The notes below the pieces were generated by a model. It was not told where the DNA came from, did not search any database, and was given only the letters and a program-made list of their open reading frames with translations. From Oscillospiraceae bacterium (GTDB lineage Bacteria > Bacillota > Clostridia > Oscillospirales > Oscillospiraceae), in NCBI GenBank assembly GCA_031261245.1, contig JAISKU010000004.1:1-11502 (forward strand): DNA of 11,502 nt, given 5' to 3'. The position numbers and the translations under genes were made by a program. Numbering within the stretch: position 1 is the stretch's first letter; every line of letters starts with the position of its first letter. This document shows, one piece after another, positions 1 through 5,471 of this stretch.

Positions 1-761
1 GCGCCGAAGCACGTCTGGCCGAAGAGCGCCGCGTGCTGGTCGCCGGCGACGCCGGCTATCGGGATATCGACGCCGGAGAGGTTGAACGTGCCGTACACCT
101 CGCCGCTGCTTTTGACCTCGGGGAGCATTTGGCGCGGAATGTCGAGCGCGCGCAGAAGCGCATCGTCCCAACGGAGATTTTTAATATCAAAGAGCATTGT
201 GCGCGAGGCGTTCGTGCAGTCGGTGGCGTGGACAGCGCCGTTCGTGAGCTTCCAGAGGAGCCACGTGTCCACGGTGCCGAAGAGCAGCTCGCCCCGCTCC
301 GCGTCGCGCCGCGCGCCGGGGATATTGTCGAGAATCCACTTGATTTTTGTCGCGGAGAAGTACGCGTCGATAAGCAGGCCGGTCGTGGCCTTTATGTAGT
401 CGCCGAAACCGTCGGATTTGAGCCCCTCGCAGATATCCGCCGTGCGGCGGCACTGCCACACGATGGCGTTGCACACGGGGCGGCCGGTGGTTTTGTTCCA
501 GACGACGGCCGTCTCGCGCTGGTTCGTGATGCCGACGGCGGCGACGTCGGCGGCGGAGATGTTGTTTTTCGCCAAGACCTCACTGATCACGCCGACCTGC
601 GAGGCGTATATCTCCATGGGGTCATGCTCCACCCAGCCGGGGCGGGGGTAAATCTGCGCGAATTCCCTCTGCGCGGAGCCGACGACGCGCTGTTCGCGGT
701 CGAAGATTATCGCGCGGGAGCTCGTCGTGCCCTGGTCGAGGGCGAGAATGTAGCGTTTCAC
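1..761 (-). CDS. glpK: Glycerol kinase, N-terminal part (cut by window start)
   Basis: FGGY-family sugar kinase that phosphorylates glycerol to sn-glycerol 3-phosphate with ATP in the cytoplasm. The 253 visible residues cover the first actin-like domain. They begin with the phosphate-binding segment LALDQGTTSSR (residues 6-16). The QRET motif (81-84), Tyr134 and Asp241 (in AGDQHAALFG) match the known glycerol-binding Arg, Glu, Tyr and Asp of GlpK, and PGWVEHDP (41-48) is also typical. The family is about 500 residues, so about half is missing. The start is GTG at 759-761, with GAGG (769-772) 7 bases upstream. It overlaps the TGA of the ywlG-like gene (GTGA, 758-761), so translation is probably coupled. 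It is the last visible gene of a four-gene minus-strand operon. No glpF, glpD or glpO is visible in the window. Assignment to glycerol rather than another FGGY substrate is firm because all four glycerol-contact residues are present. Confidence 0.95.
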   Translation of the reverse strand, partial: MKRYILALDQGTTSSRAIIFDREQRVVGSAQREFAQIYPRPGWVEHDPMEIYASQVGVISEVLAKNNISAADVAAVGITNQRETAVVWNKTTGRPVCNAIVWQCRRTADICEGLKSDGFGDYIKATTGLLIDAYFSATKIKWILDNIPGARRDAERGELLFGTVDTWLLWKLTNGAVHATDCTNASRTMLFDIKNLRWDDALLRALDIPRQMLPEVKSSGEVYGTFNLSGVDIPIAGVAGDQHAALFGQTCFG

Positions 762-1300
762 ATCAAATCCTCGTCGTAGACGGCGCGAGCGCCGCCGGTG
801 AAGCGCGGGCGGGTTCGCGCGGCGGAGACGCGCGCGGCCCCGACGGCGTTGTTTTTGAGTTTTACAGGGACGGCGACGCGTTTGAGGTGCATTCCGATGA
901 GCGTGCCGCCTATATCGAGCCCGGCGGCGGCGCGTATCTCGTCCACGGCGACGGGGTCGCGCATTCCGGCGTAGGCGGCGGTCGCGAAGCTGCCGCCGGC
1001 CTTCGGCTGCGGGACGGCGTTCACGATATCAAGGCCGTGGGCGGCGTCGCGCTCGATTATTAACGCGCGGTTGAGATGTTCACAGCACTGTGCGGCGAGG
1101 AGGAGGCCGCGCGCGGCGAGCTCCTCCGCGACGGCGGAGTACACGGCGCGGCCTATATCGGGGCTGGACGCCGTGCCCATGGCGGAGCCGGCGATCTCAC
1201 TCGTCGAGCAGCCGACGACGACGATATCGCCGGGCGAGAGCTTTGCGGCGTCGAGCAGCTCCGCGAGCGCGGCGCGTGTTTGGGCGTTGATGTCTTTCAA
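758..1300 (-). CDS. YwlG-like protein (TIGR01440 / DUF436 family)
   Basis: A 180-residue cytoplasmic protein matching the YwlG/TIGR01440 (UPF0340, DUF436) family in length and motifs. These include GDIVVVGCSTSEIAG (residues 24-38) near the N terminus, the Cys-rich QCCEHLNRALIIER (71-84), and a C-terminal block with GGTLIGMHLKRVAVPVK. The biochemical role of the family is not established; the conserved CSTSE and CCEHLNRA segments suggest an active or ligand site, which is inference. The start is TTG at 1298-1300, chosen because GGGAGG in the end of dut lies about 9 bases upstream and no ATG is suitably placed. It begins 2 bases after the dut stop, and its own TGA overlaps the glpK start, so it sits inside an operon. 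There are no signal peptide or membrane segments. Confidence 0.88.
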   Translation of the reverse strand: MKDINAQTRAALAELLDAAKLSPGDIVVVGCSTSEIAGSAMGTASSPDIGRAVYSAVAEELAARGLLLAAQCCEHLNRALIIERDAAHGLDIVNAVPQPKAGGSFATAAYAGMRDPVAVDEIRAAAGLDIGGTLIGMHLKRVAVPVKLKNNAVGAARVSAARTRPRFTGGARAVYDEDLM

Positions 1301-1302
1301 AA

Positions 1303-1740
1303 TTATGACCTCCCTGTCGAGCCGAAGCCGCCGTCGCCGCGCGACGTGCCGTCAAGCTCCTCAGTCTCCTCAAAATCGACGCGGGCGACGGGGACGACGG
1401 CGACCTGCGCGATGCGCAGGCCGTGCTCTATCGTCCGCGGCACCGCGCCGTGGTTGTGCATGGGCACCATCCACTCGCCTCTGTAGTCGGAATCGACGAC
1501 GCCGACCTTGTTCGCGGGGGCGAGGTCGCTTTTTGTGGCGAGGCCGCTGCGCGCGAACACGAGGCCGACGTACCCCTCCGGCACGGCGGCGGCAAAGCCG
1601 AGGGTGATGACCGCCGTCTCGCCCGGGGCGAGGGTGACGGGAGCCTCCAAGCACGCGTACAGGTCGGCGGCCGCCGAGCCGGGCGTGCCGTAGGTCGGTA
1701 TTTTCGCGCCGGGGCGCGTTATCTTGAGTTTAAGTATCAT
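1303..1740 (-). CDS. dut: dUTP diphosphatase (dUTPase)
   Basis: Trimeric dUTPase, hydrolysing dUTP to dUMP and pyrophosphate; this keeps uracil out of DNA and supplies dUMP for dTMP synthesis. All five family motifs are present in order in 145 residues, the usual length. They are PGSAAADL (20-27), ARSGLA (63-68), NKVGVVDSDYRGE (77-89, with the catalytic Asp83 and Tyr86), RIAQVAVV (109-116) and the C-terminal glycine-rich lid RGDGGFGSTG (134-143). Motif 2 has Ala where many dUTPases have Pro (PRSGLA). The start is ATG 1738-1740, one base after the TAG of the preceding gene, which suggests translational coupling; the reading frame stays open a little further upstream, but that would run into the previous gene. 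It is the second gene of the minus-strand operon. Confidence 0.96.
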   Translation of the reverse strand: MILKLKITRPGAKIPTYGTPGSAAADLYACLEAPVTLAPGETAVITLGFAAAVPEGYVGLVFARSGLATKSDLAPANKVGVVDSDYRGEWMVPMHNHGAVPRTIEHGLRIAQVAVVPVARVDFEETEELDGTSRGDGGFGSTGRS

Positions 1741-1741
1741 A

Positions 1742-2149
1742 CTACTTCTCGAGCACGATATGATCCATACCGTTCTCCTCAAACTCCTCGATGTACTCGT
1801 CTATGCGGTTCGTGAGCTCGCCCATGTTCTCGGGGCTGACGGGCTCAAACCCCATGTCGCGGCGGGCGAGCTCCTCCGCGAGAATCTCAAAAAACACGGT
1901 GTCCTCATAATCGGCGATGGCCTCGTAAATCCCGCCGTTTTCAAACTTCTCACTCGGCAGGGCGGCGCCGTCGCGGTACTCCGTGACGACGCCCATGCCC
2001 GCCGCCGGGGCGTAGGAGAACACGCGGCTCTCCACGTCGTCATAGTCGGGTATGCGGTCGTCGCCGCGCGTGGAGTTGAGAATCCAGTTGCCGATATAGA
2101 CGAGATCGAGAAGCCGCCTGAATTCCTTGTTCGTAAGCTCTATATTCAT
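1742..2149 (-). CDS. Unknown acidic protein, 135 residues
   Basis: I do not recognise a named family. The protein is soluble, clearly acidic and has no signal peptide or membrane segment. The N-terminal third contains LTNKEFRRLLDLVYIGNW followed by ILNSTRG, which looks like a conserved helical hairpin. The C terminus is rich in Glu and Asp (DEYIEEFEENGMD) and probably helical. A central stretch, FFEILAEELARRDMGFEPVS, may form another helix. The start is ATG 2147-2149, preceded by GGGAG about 10 bases upstream; the frame stays open further upstream but without a better signal. It is the first gene of the operon with dut, the ywlG-like gene and glpK, and is served by the strong promoter at 2205-2233. 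That it is a real gene is supported by its ribosome binding site, its promoter and the one-base spacing to dut. Confidence 0.82.
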   Translation of the reverse strand: MNIELTNKEFRRLLDLVYIGNWILNSTRGDDRIPDYDDVESRVFSYAPAAGMGVVTEYRDGAALPSEKFENGGIYEAIADYEDTVFFEILAEELARRDMGFEPVSPENMGELTNRIDEYIEEFEENGMDHIVLEK

Positions 2150-2175
2150 TTCGGCACGCTCCCTGAAAATAATAC

Positions 2176-2204
2176 TTGTAATTCGCAACAATATGCTTTA
2201 TCAT
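2176..2204 (+). promoter_or_regulatory. SigA-type promoter for murI
   Basis: On the plus strand TTGTAA (2176-2181) is followed after 17 bases by TATCAT (2199-2204). The expected start is near 2211, giving a leader of about 57 bases before murI. Its -10 box directly abuts the -10 box of the divergent minus-strand promoter (2205-2210), so polymerase binding at the two is probably mutually exclusive. Confidence 0.55.
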
Positions 2205-2207
2205 ATT
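2190..2207. promoter_or_regulatory. Candidate operator: perfect inverted repeat between divergent promoters
   Basis: AATATG and CATATT form a perfect 6-base inverted repeat around a 6-base centre. It lies across the plus-strand -10 box and enters the minus-strand -10 box. That position would suit a repressor controlling both directions, but short inverted repeats arise easily in AT-rich DNA and no regulator gene is adjacent. Confidence 0.3.
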
Positions 2208-2233
2208 ATAACCTCTTTGGTCATATGTTGCAA
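2205..2233 (-). promoter_or_regulatory. SigA-type promoter for the unknown/dut/ywlG/glpK operon
   Basis: On the minus strand there is a perfect TATAAT (2205-2210), a 17-base spacer and a TTGCAA -35 box (2228-2233). The expected transcription start is near 2198, giving a leader of about 50 bases before the ATG at 2149. The surrounding 2160-2260 stretch is far more AT-rich than the flanking genes, as expected for a promoter. Confidence 0.75.
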
Positions 2234-2267
2234 GGAAATTCTACTGTTATTTGTTTGAGGTTGATAT

Positions 2268-3077
2268 ATGAATTTGTGTCCGATCGGCGTGTTCGATTCC
2301 GGCCTCGGAGGGCTTACGGCGGTGAAGCGGCTTATTGAGCTGCTTCCGAACGAGGATATCGTTTATCTCGGCGACACGGGGCGCGTCCCGTACGGCTCTC
2401 GCTCACGCGAGACGATTATCAGATACGCGCGGCAGGACGCGGCCTTTCTCATCAGCCACGGGATAAAGGCCATGATTGTGGCGTGCAACACCGTGTCGTC
2501 CGCGGCGCTCGACCTGATTGCGCCGGGAGCGGGCGTGCCGACGTTCGGCGTCGTAGAGCCGCCGAGCGAGAGAGCGGCGGCGCTGACAAAAAACGGGCGC
2601 GTCGGCGTGATAGGCACGGCGGCGACGGTGCGCTCCGGGGCTTATGAGCGCGCGATCGCGCGGATAAACCCGGCGATAGAGGTGATCTCGGCGGCGTGCC
2701 CGCTATTCGTGCCGCTCGCGGAGAGCGGGAGGACGGACGCGGAGGACGCGGCGGTTATCGCCATAGCACGGGACTATCTGGAGCCGATTATCGCGTCGGG
2801 CGCGGACACGCTGATCCTCGGCTGTACGCACTATCCGCTGCTGCGCGACGCGATATCGAGCGTACTCGGCGAGGGTGTGGCGCTCGTGGACTCGGGCGCG
2901 ACGACGGCGGACTACGTGGCCGTGAGGCTGCGCGAGATGGGGCTGCTCAACGGCTCTGACACTCCCGGCGAGAGGCGGTATTTTGTGACGGATATCATTG
3001 ACGGCTTTGAGACGCAGGCCTCGCGGTTCCTCGAAGCGGACGTGTCGGGCTCTGTCCGGCAGATTACTCTGGAATAG
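2268..3077 (+). CDS. murI: Glutamate racemase
   Basis: Cytoplasmic, cofactor-independent racemase that converts L-glutamate to D-glutamate for peptidoglycan. At 269 residues it has the usual length. The N-terminal GVFDSGLGG (residues 7-15) carries the conserved Asp10-Ser11. The two catalytic cysteines are Cys73 in VACNTVSSAA and Cys186 in LGCTHYPLL, one on each lobe of the Asp/Glu racemase fold. YLGDTGRVPYG (33-43) is another family signature. The start is ATG 2268, with GAGG (2257-2260) 7 bases upstream. It is the first gene of the plus-strand murI/DUF1934/argS cluster and is transcribed from the promoter at 2176-2204. The next gene begins 9 bases after its TAG. Confidence 0.97.
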   Translation: MNLCPIGVFDSGLGGLTAVKRLIELLPNEDIVYLGDTGRVPYGSRSRETIIRYARQDAAFLISHGIKAMIVACNTVSSAALDLIAPGAGVPTFGVVEPPSERAAALTKNGRVGVIGTAATVRSGAYERAIARINPAIEVISAACPLFVPLAESGRTDAEDAAVIAIARDYLEPIIASGADTLILGCTHYPLLRDAISSVLGEGVALVDSGATTADYVAVRLREMGLLNGSDTPGERRYFVTDIIDGFETQASRFLEADVSGSVRQITLE

Positions 3078-3086
3078 GTGTTTATT

Positions 3087-3512
3087 ATGGACAAGAACGA
3101 GTACACGATTTCAATTCTGGGCAGCCAGCTCACTCCCGGGGACGACGAGGAGCGCTTTGAGCTGATTACGGAGGGGAGCTTTTCCGCCGCCGGGGACGAG
3201 GCGCGCATAAGCTACCTTGAGAGCGACGCGATAGGGCGGCTCGACTCCCGGACGACGTTCTTTGTCGAGAGCTCTAAAATCACGCTGACGCGGGACTCCT
3301 GGTACGGCGGGGACATGGTGTTTGAGGAGGAGAAAAAGCACCACTTTCTGTACCAGACGCCGTTCGGCTCGCTGACCATGGGGATAGACACGGAGAGTAT
3401 TACGCGCGAGCTCGGTGAGCGCGGCGGCGAGCTGCGGATAAAGTACGCGATCGACGTGGACAACGTGGTCGTGTCGCGCAATTCGTTCAAGATAAGCGTG
3501 AAGCCGAGCTGA
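3087..3512 (+). CDS. DUF1934 (YwiB-like) protein
   Basis: A 141-residue protein that I assign to the DUF1934/YwiB family from its length, its beta-rich pattern and its place just upstream of argS, the arrangement known from Bacillus (ywiB-argS). Family members form a lipocalin-like beta barrel of unknown function. Visible blocks are YTISILGSQ at the N terminus, a SYLESDAIGRLDSRTTFFVE core, the HHFLYQTPFGSLTMGI segment near residues 87-102, and a strand-rich C-terminal tail ending in FKISVKPS. The start chosen is ATG 3087, with AGGTG 6 bases upstream; a GTG at 3078, directly after the murI stop, is an alternative that adds three residues. Its TGA is directly followed by the hairpin repeat cluster that separates it from argS. 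Confidence 0.82.
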   Translation: MDKNEYTISILGSQLTPGDDEERFELITEGSFSAAGDEARISYLESDAIGRLDSRTTFFVESSKITLTRDSWYGGDMVFEEEKKHHFLYQTPFGSLTMGIDTESITRELGERGGELRIKYAIDVDNVVVSRNSFKISVKPS

Positions 3513-3538
3513 GGCCCCCTGCGGCGGGGTGCGTGGGC

Positions 3539-3564
3539 GGGACGCCGAGGACGGCGTCCCCTAC
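3539..3564 (-). repeat. GTAG-foot hairpin, type A copy 1
   Basis: Read on the minus strand: GTAG, then GGGACGCC, a 6-base loop and GGCGTCCC, a perfect 8-base stem. It differs at one base from the copy at 8258-8283. A tetranucleotide GTAG at the foot of a short hairpin is the layout of REP elements mobilised by REP-associated tyrosine transposases (RAYT). Calling it REP-like is inference. Confidence 0.7.
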
Positions 3565-3572
3565 GACGGGGT

Positions 3573-3641
3573 GCGCGGGCGGGACGCCGAGCGGGGGCGA
3601 TGGGGGGCGCGCGGGCGGGACGCCGAGCGGGGGCGATGGGG
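3573..3641. repeat. Two tandem hybrid A/B repeat units
   Basis: Two identical 33-base units (3573-3605 and 3609-3641), 36 bases apart. Each begins like type A (GGGACGCCGAG) and ends like type B (GCCGAGCGGGGGCGATGGGG). The join lies in CGCCGAG, which both parents share. This looks like recombination or template switching between modules, followed by duplication. Confidence 0.75.
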
Positions 3642-3642
3642 A

Positions 3643-3695
3643 GGCCCCCTCTGTCGCTGCGGCGACATCTCCCCCGCCGAGCGGGGGCGATGGGG
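3643..3695. repeat. Double-hairpin repeat, type B copy 1
   Basis: Contains two back-to-back hairpins: TGTCGC-TGCG-GCGACA and CCCCCGC-CGA-GCGGGGG. It is near-identical to the copies at 8285-8338 and 8483-8536, differing by one missing T just before the final GGGG. Confidence 0.85.
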
Positions 3696-3697
3696 AA

Positions 3698-3747
3698 GCC
3701 CCCTCTGTCGCCTGCGGCGACGTCTCCCCCGCCGAGCGGGGGCGATT
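3698..3747. repeat. Double-hairpin repeat, type B copy 2 (diverged)
   Basis: Same plan as copy 1, with an extra C in the first loop and one A-to-G change in the stem flank. It ends 3 bases before the argS ribosome binding site, so its GCGGGGG hairpin could influence argS initiation or processing of the murI-argS transcript. Confidence 0.8.
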
Positions 3748-3764
3748 GAGAAAGGAACACACAT

Positions 3765-5426
3765 ATGATAAATATGATTGAAAAGGCGAGGATACAGATA
3801 CAGGCGATAATTGACGCGGCGTATCCCGAGGCGCTGACGGGCAACATCGAGTCGCCCAAGGGCGGAAAGAACGGGGATTTTGCGGCGGCGCACGCGCTGT
3901 CGGCGGCGAAAAGGCTCGGCAAGAAGCCGCGGGAGCTCGCGGAGGAGCTCGCGGCGAATATCGAGCTCGGCGGGACGTACTTTGAGAGCGTGAGCGTCGC
4001 CGGGCCGGGATTTTTGAATTTTACGCTGTCGGACAAGTGGTACGCCGAGGTGCTCACGGCGATTGAGAGCGAGGGCGACGGCTACGGCGGGAGCGATATC
4101 GGGCGCGGCGAGCGCGTGATGGTCGAGTTCGTGTCCGCGAACCCGACGGGGCCGATGACGATAGGCAACGCGAGGGGCGGCGTGCTCGGCGACGCGCTCG
4201 CGAGTGTGCTGTCACGCGCGGGGTACGACGTGTGGCGCGAGTTCTACGTCAACGACGCGGGGAACCAGGTGGATATGTTCGGGCGGAGCATCGACGCGCG
4301 GTACATGCAGCTTGTACTCGGTGAGGAGAACGTGGAGTTCCCGGAGAACGGGTACCACGGGGACGATATACGCGAGCTGGCGCAGCTCGTTTTCGACGAA
4401 AAGGGCGATTCGCTGAAGGCTTTGCCGGAGGAGGAGCGCGTGGAGTATTTCGTCGCGTTCGGCCTGCCGCGCAACGTCGGGCGCATGAGAGAGGATCTGA
4501 AGCGGTACAGGATAGAATTTGACGAGTGGTTCCTCGAGAGCAGTCTGCACGAGAGCGGCTACGTCGCGGAGACGGTGGGGCTGCTGTCTGACGCGGGGCT
4601 GACGTATGAGAAGGACGGGGCGGTGTGGCTGCGGAACATCGAGCTGGGCGCGGACAAGGACGAGGTGCTACGGCGCGGCAACGGGTTTTACACGTACTAC
4701 GCGTCGGATATCGCGTACCACCGCAACAAGTTCGCGCGCGGGTTCGACCGCGTGATCGACGTGTGGGGCGCGGATCACCACGGGCACGCGGTGAGGTTCA
4801 AGGCGACGATGGCGGCTCCGGCGCTCGGTCTTGACGCGTCGAAGCTCGATTTTCTGATTATGCAGATGGTGCGCATGACGCGCGACGGCGAGACGATAAA
4901 GGTGAGTAAGCGCACGGGGCGGGCGATGTCGCTCGCGGATCTGCTCGATGAGGTGAGCGTGGACGCGTGCCGGTTTTTCTTCAACGCGAAGCCGGACAGC
5001 CATCTGGAGTTCGACCTCGGACTCGCCGTGCGGCAGGATTCGGAGAATCCCGTGTACTACGTGCAGTACGCGCACGCGCGGATTTGCAGCCTGATCGCGG
5101 CGCTGGAGGCCGAGGGGTTCGGCGTGCGGGCGGCGGCGGAGGTCGATTTGGACGCGCTGCGCGATGAGCACGAGCGGGAGCTTATCAAGACGCTCGCGGC
5201 GCTGCCGGACGAGATTGCGCAGTCGGCGCGGGAGCTCGACCCGTCGCGGATAAACAGGTACGTCGTGGAGGTCGCGACGCGGTTCCACAAGTTCTACACC
5301 GCGTGCAGAATCAAGGGCGAGGCGGAGGACGTGCTGACGGCGCGGCTGAAGCTCGCGGCGCTGACGAGGAGCGTGATTGCGAACTGTCTGGGGATTGTGG
5401 GGGTTGAAGCGCGGGAGAAGATGTGA
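3765..5426 (+). CDS. argS: Arginine--tRNA ligase
   Basis: Class I aminoacyl-tRNA synthetase that charges tRNA-Arg. At 553 residues it is the normal length. The order is an N-terminal tRNA-D-loop-binding domain (about 1-110), catalytic domain (about 115-410) and DALR anticodon-binding domain (about 430-553), whose entry shows NPVYYVQYAHARICSLIAAL. The signature region VSANPTGPMTIGNARGG holds the HIGH-equivalent as T132-I-G-N135, so neither histidine is present. The KMSK-equivalent is K379-VSK-R383. The C terminus (VIANCLGIVGVEAREKM) is typical. The start ATG 3765 has AAAGGA (3751-3756) 8 bases upstream; an in-frame ATG three codons later is less well placed. It is the last gene of the murI/DUF1934/argS group, separated from the others by hairpin repeats, and is followed by a strong terminator. 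No T-box was found in its leader. Confidence 0.97.
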   Translation: MINMIEKARIQIQAIIDAAYPEALTGNIESPKGGKNGDFAAAHALSAAKRLGKKPRELAEELAANIELGGTYFESVSVAGPGFLNFTLSDKWYAEVLTAIESEGDGYGGSDIGRGERVMVEFVSANPTGPMTIGNARGGVLGDALASVLSRAGYDVWREFYVNDAGNQVDMFGRSIDARYMQLVLGEENVEFPENGYHGDDIRELAQLVFDEKGDSLKALPEEERVEYFVAFGLPRNVGRMREDLKRYRIEFDEWFLESSLHESGYVAETVGLLSDAGLTYEKDGAVWLRNIELGADKDEVLRRGNGFYTYYASDIAYHRNKFARGFDRVIDVWGADHHGHAVRFKATMAAPALGLDASKLDFLIMQMVRMTRDGETIKVSKRTGRAMSLADLLDEVSVDACRFFFNAKPDSHLEFDLGLAVRQDSENPVYYVQYAHARICSLIAALEAEGFGVRAAAEVDLDALRDEHERELIKTLAALPDEIAQSARELDPSRINRYVVEVATRFHKFYTACRIKGEAEDVLTARLKLAALTRSVIANCLGIVGVEAREKM

Positions 5427-5431
5427 TAAAA

Positions 5432-5461
5432 GCGGGCGGTCGAGTGACCGCCCGCCTTTTT
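5432..5461 (+). terminator. Rho-independent terminator of argS
   Basis: A perfect 10-base stem GCGGGCGGTC / GACCGCCCGC with a GAGT loop, followed by one C and five T (5457-5461). It lies 5 bases after the argS stop. On the opposite strand the stem is followed by CTTTTATC, so it may also weakly terminate the convergent DUF711 operon, which ends at 5472. Confidence 0.93.
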
Positions 5462-5471
5462 ATGTGGATTT

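Larger units (their letters stand above)
3513..3750. repeat. GC-rich hairpin repeat cluster 1 (DUF1934-argS gap)
   Basis: The whole 252-base gap except the argS ribosome binding site is made of short GC-rich palindromic modules. In order there is a partial unit (3513-3538), a GTAG-type hairpin (3539-3564), two hybrid units (3573-3641) and two double-hairpin units (3643-3695 and 3698-3747). The same modules recur at 8165-8536. The reading frames through it are open only because the sequence is nearly free of A/T; they encode low-complexity Arg/Gly/Pro and I do not call them genes. No T-box leader or U-tract terminator is visible. Confidence 0.85.

Noticed and set aside
33..779. Long plus-strand open frame of 248 codons
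   Set aside because: It is the antisense shadow of glpK. The minus strand reads as a continuous glycerol kinase with all key residues, while the plus frame has no recognisable motif or ribosome binding site.
1724..2338. Plus-strand open frame across dut/unknown-gene DNA into murI
   Set aside because: It is antisense to two well-supported genes, crosses the promoter region and overlaps the murI start in another frame.
3643..3747. Type B hairpins as Rho-independent terminators
   Set aside because: The GC stems are strong, but no T run follows any of the four copies, so they do not fit intrinsic termination.
3513..3764. Possible T-box leader for argS
   Set aside because: No AGGGUGGNACCGCG-like core or terminator/antiterminator pair is visible; the leader is entirely hairpin repeats plus a ribosome binding site.
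3529..3781. Open frames on both strands through the DUF1934-argS gap
   Set aside because: They exist only because the hairpin repeats lack stop codons; the products are low-complexity Gly/Arg/Pro and repeat the module period.
4668..5288. Minus-strand open frame of 206 codons inside argS
   Set aside because: Shadow of argS in GC-rich DNA; no motif, no start signal.
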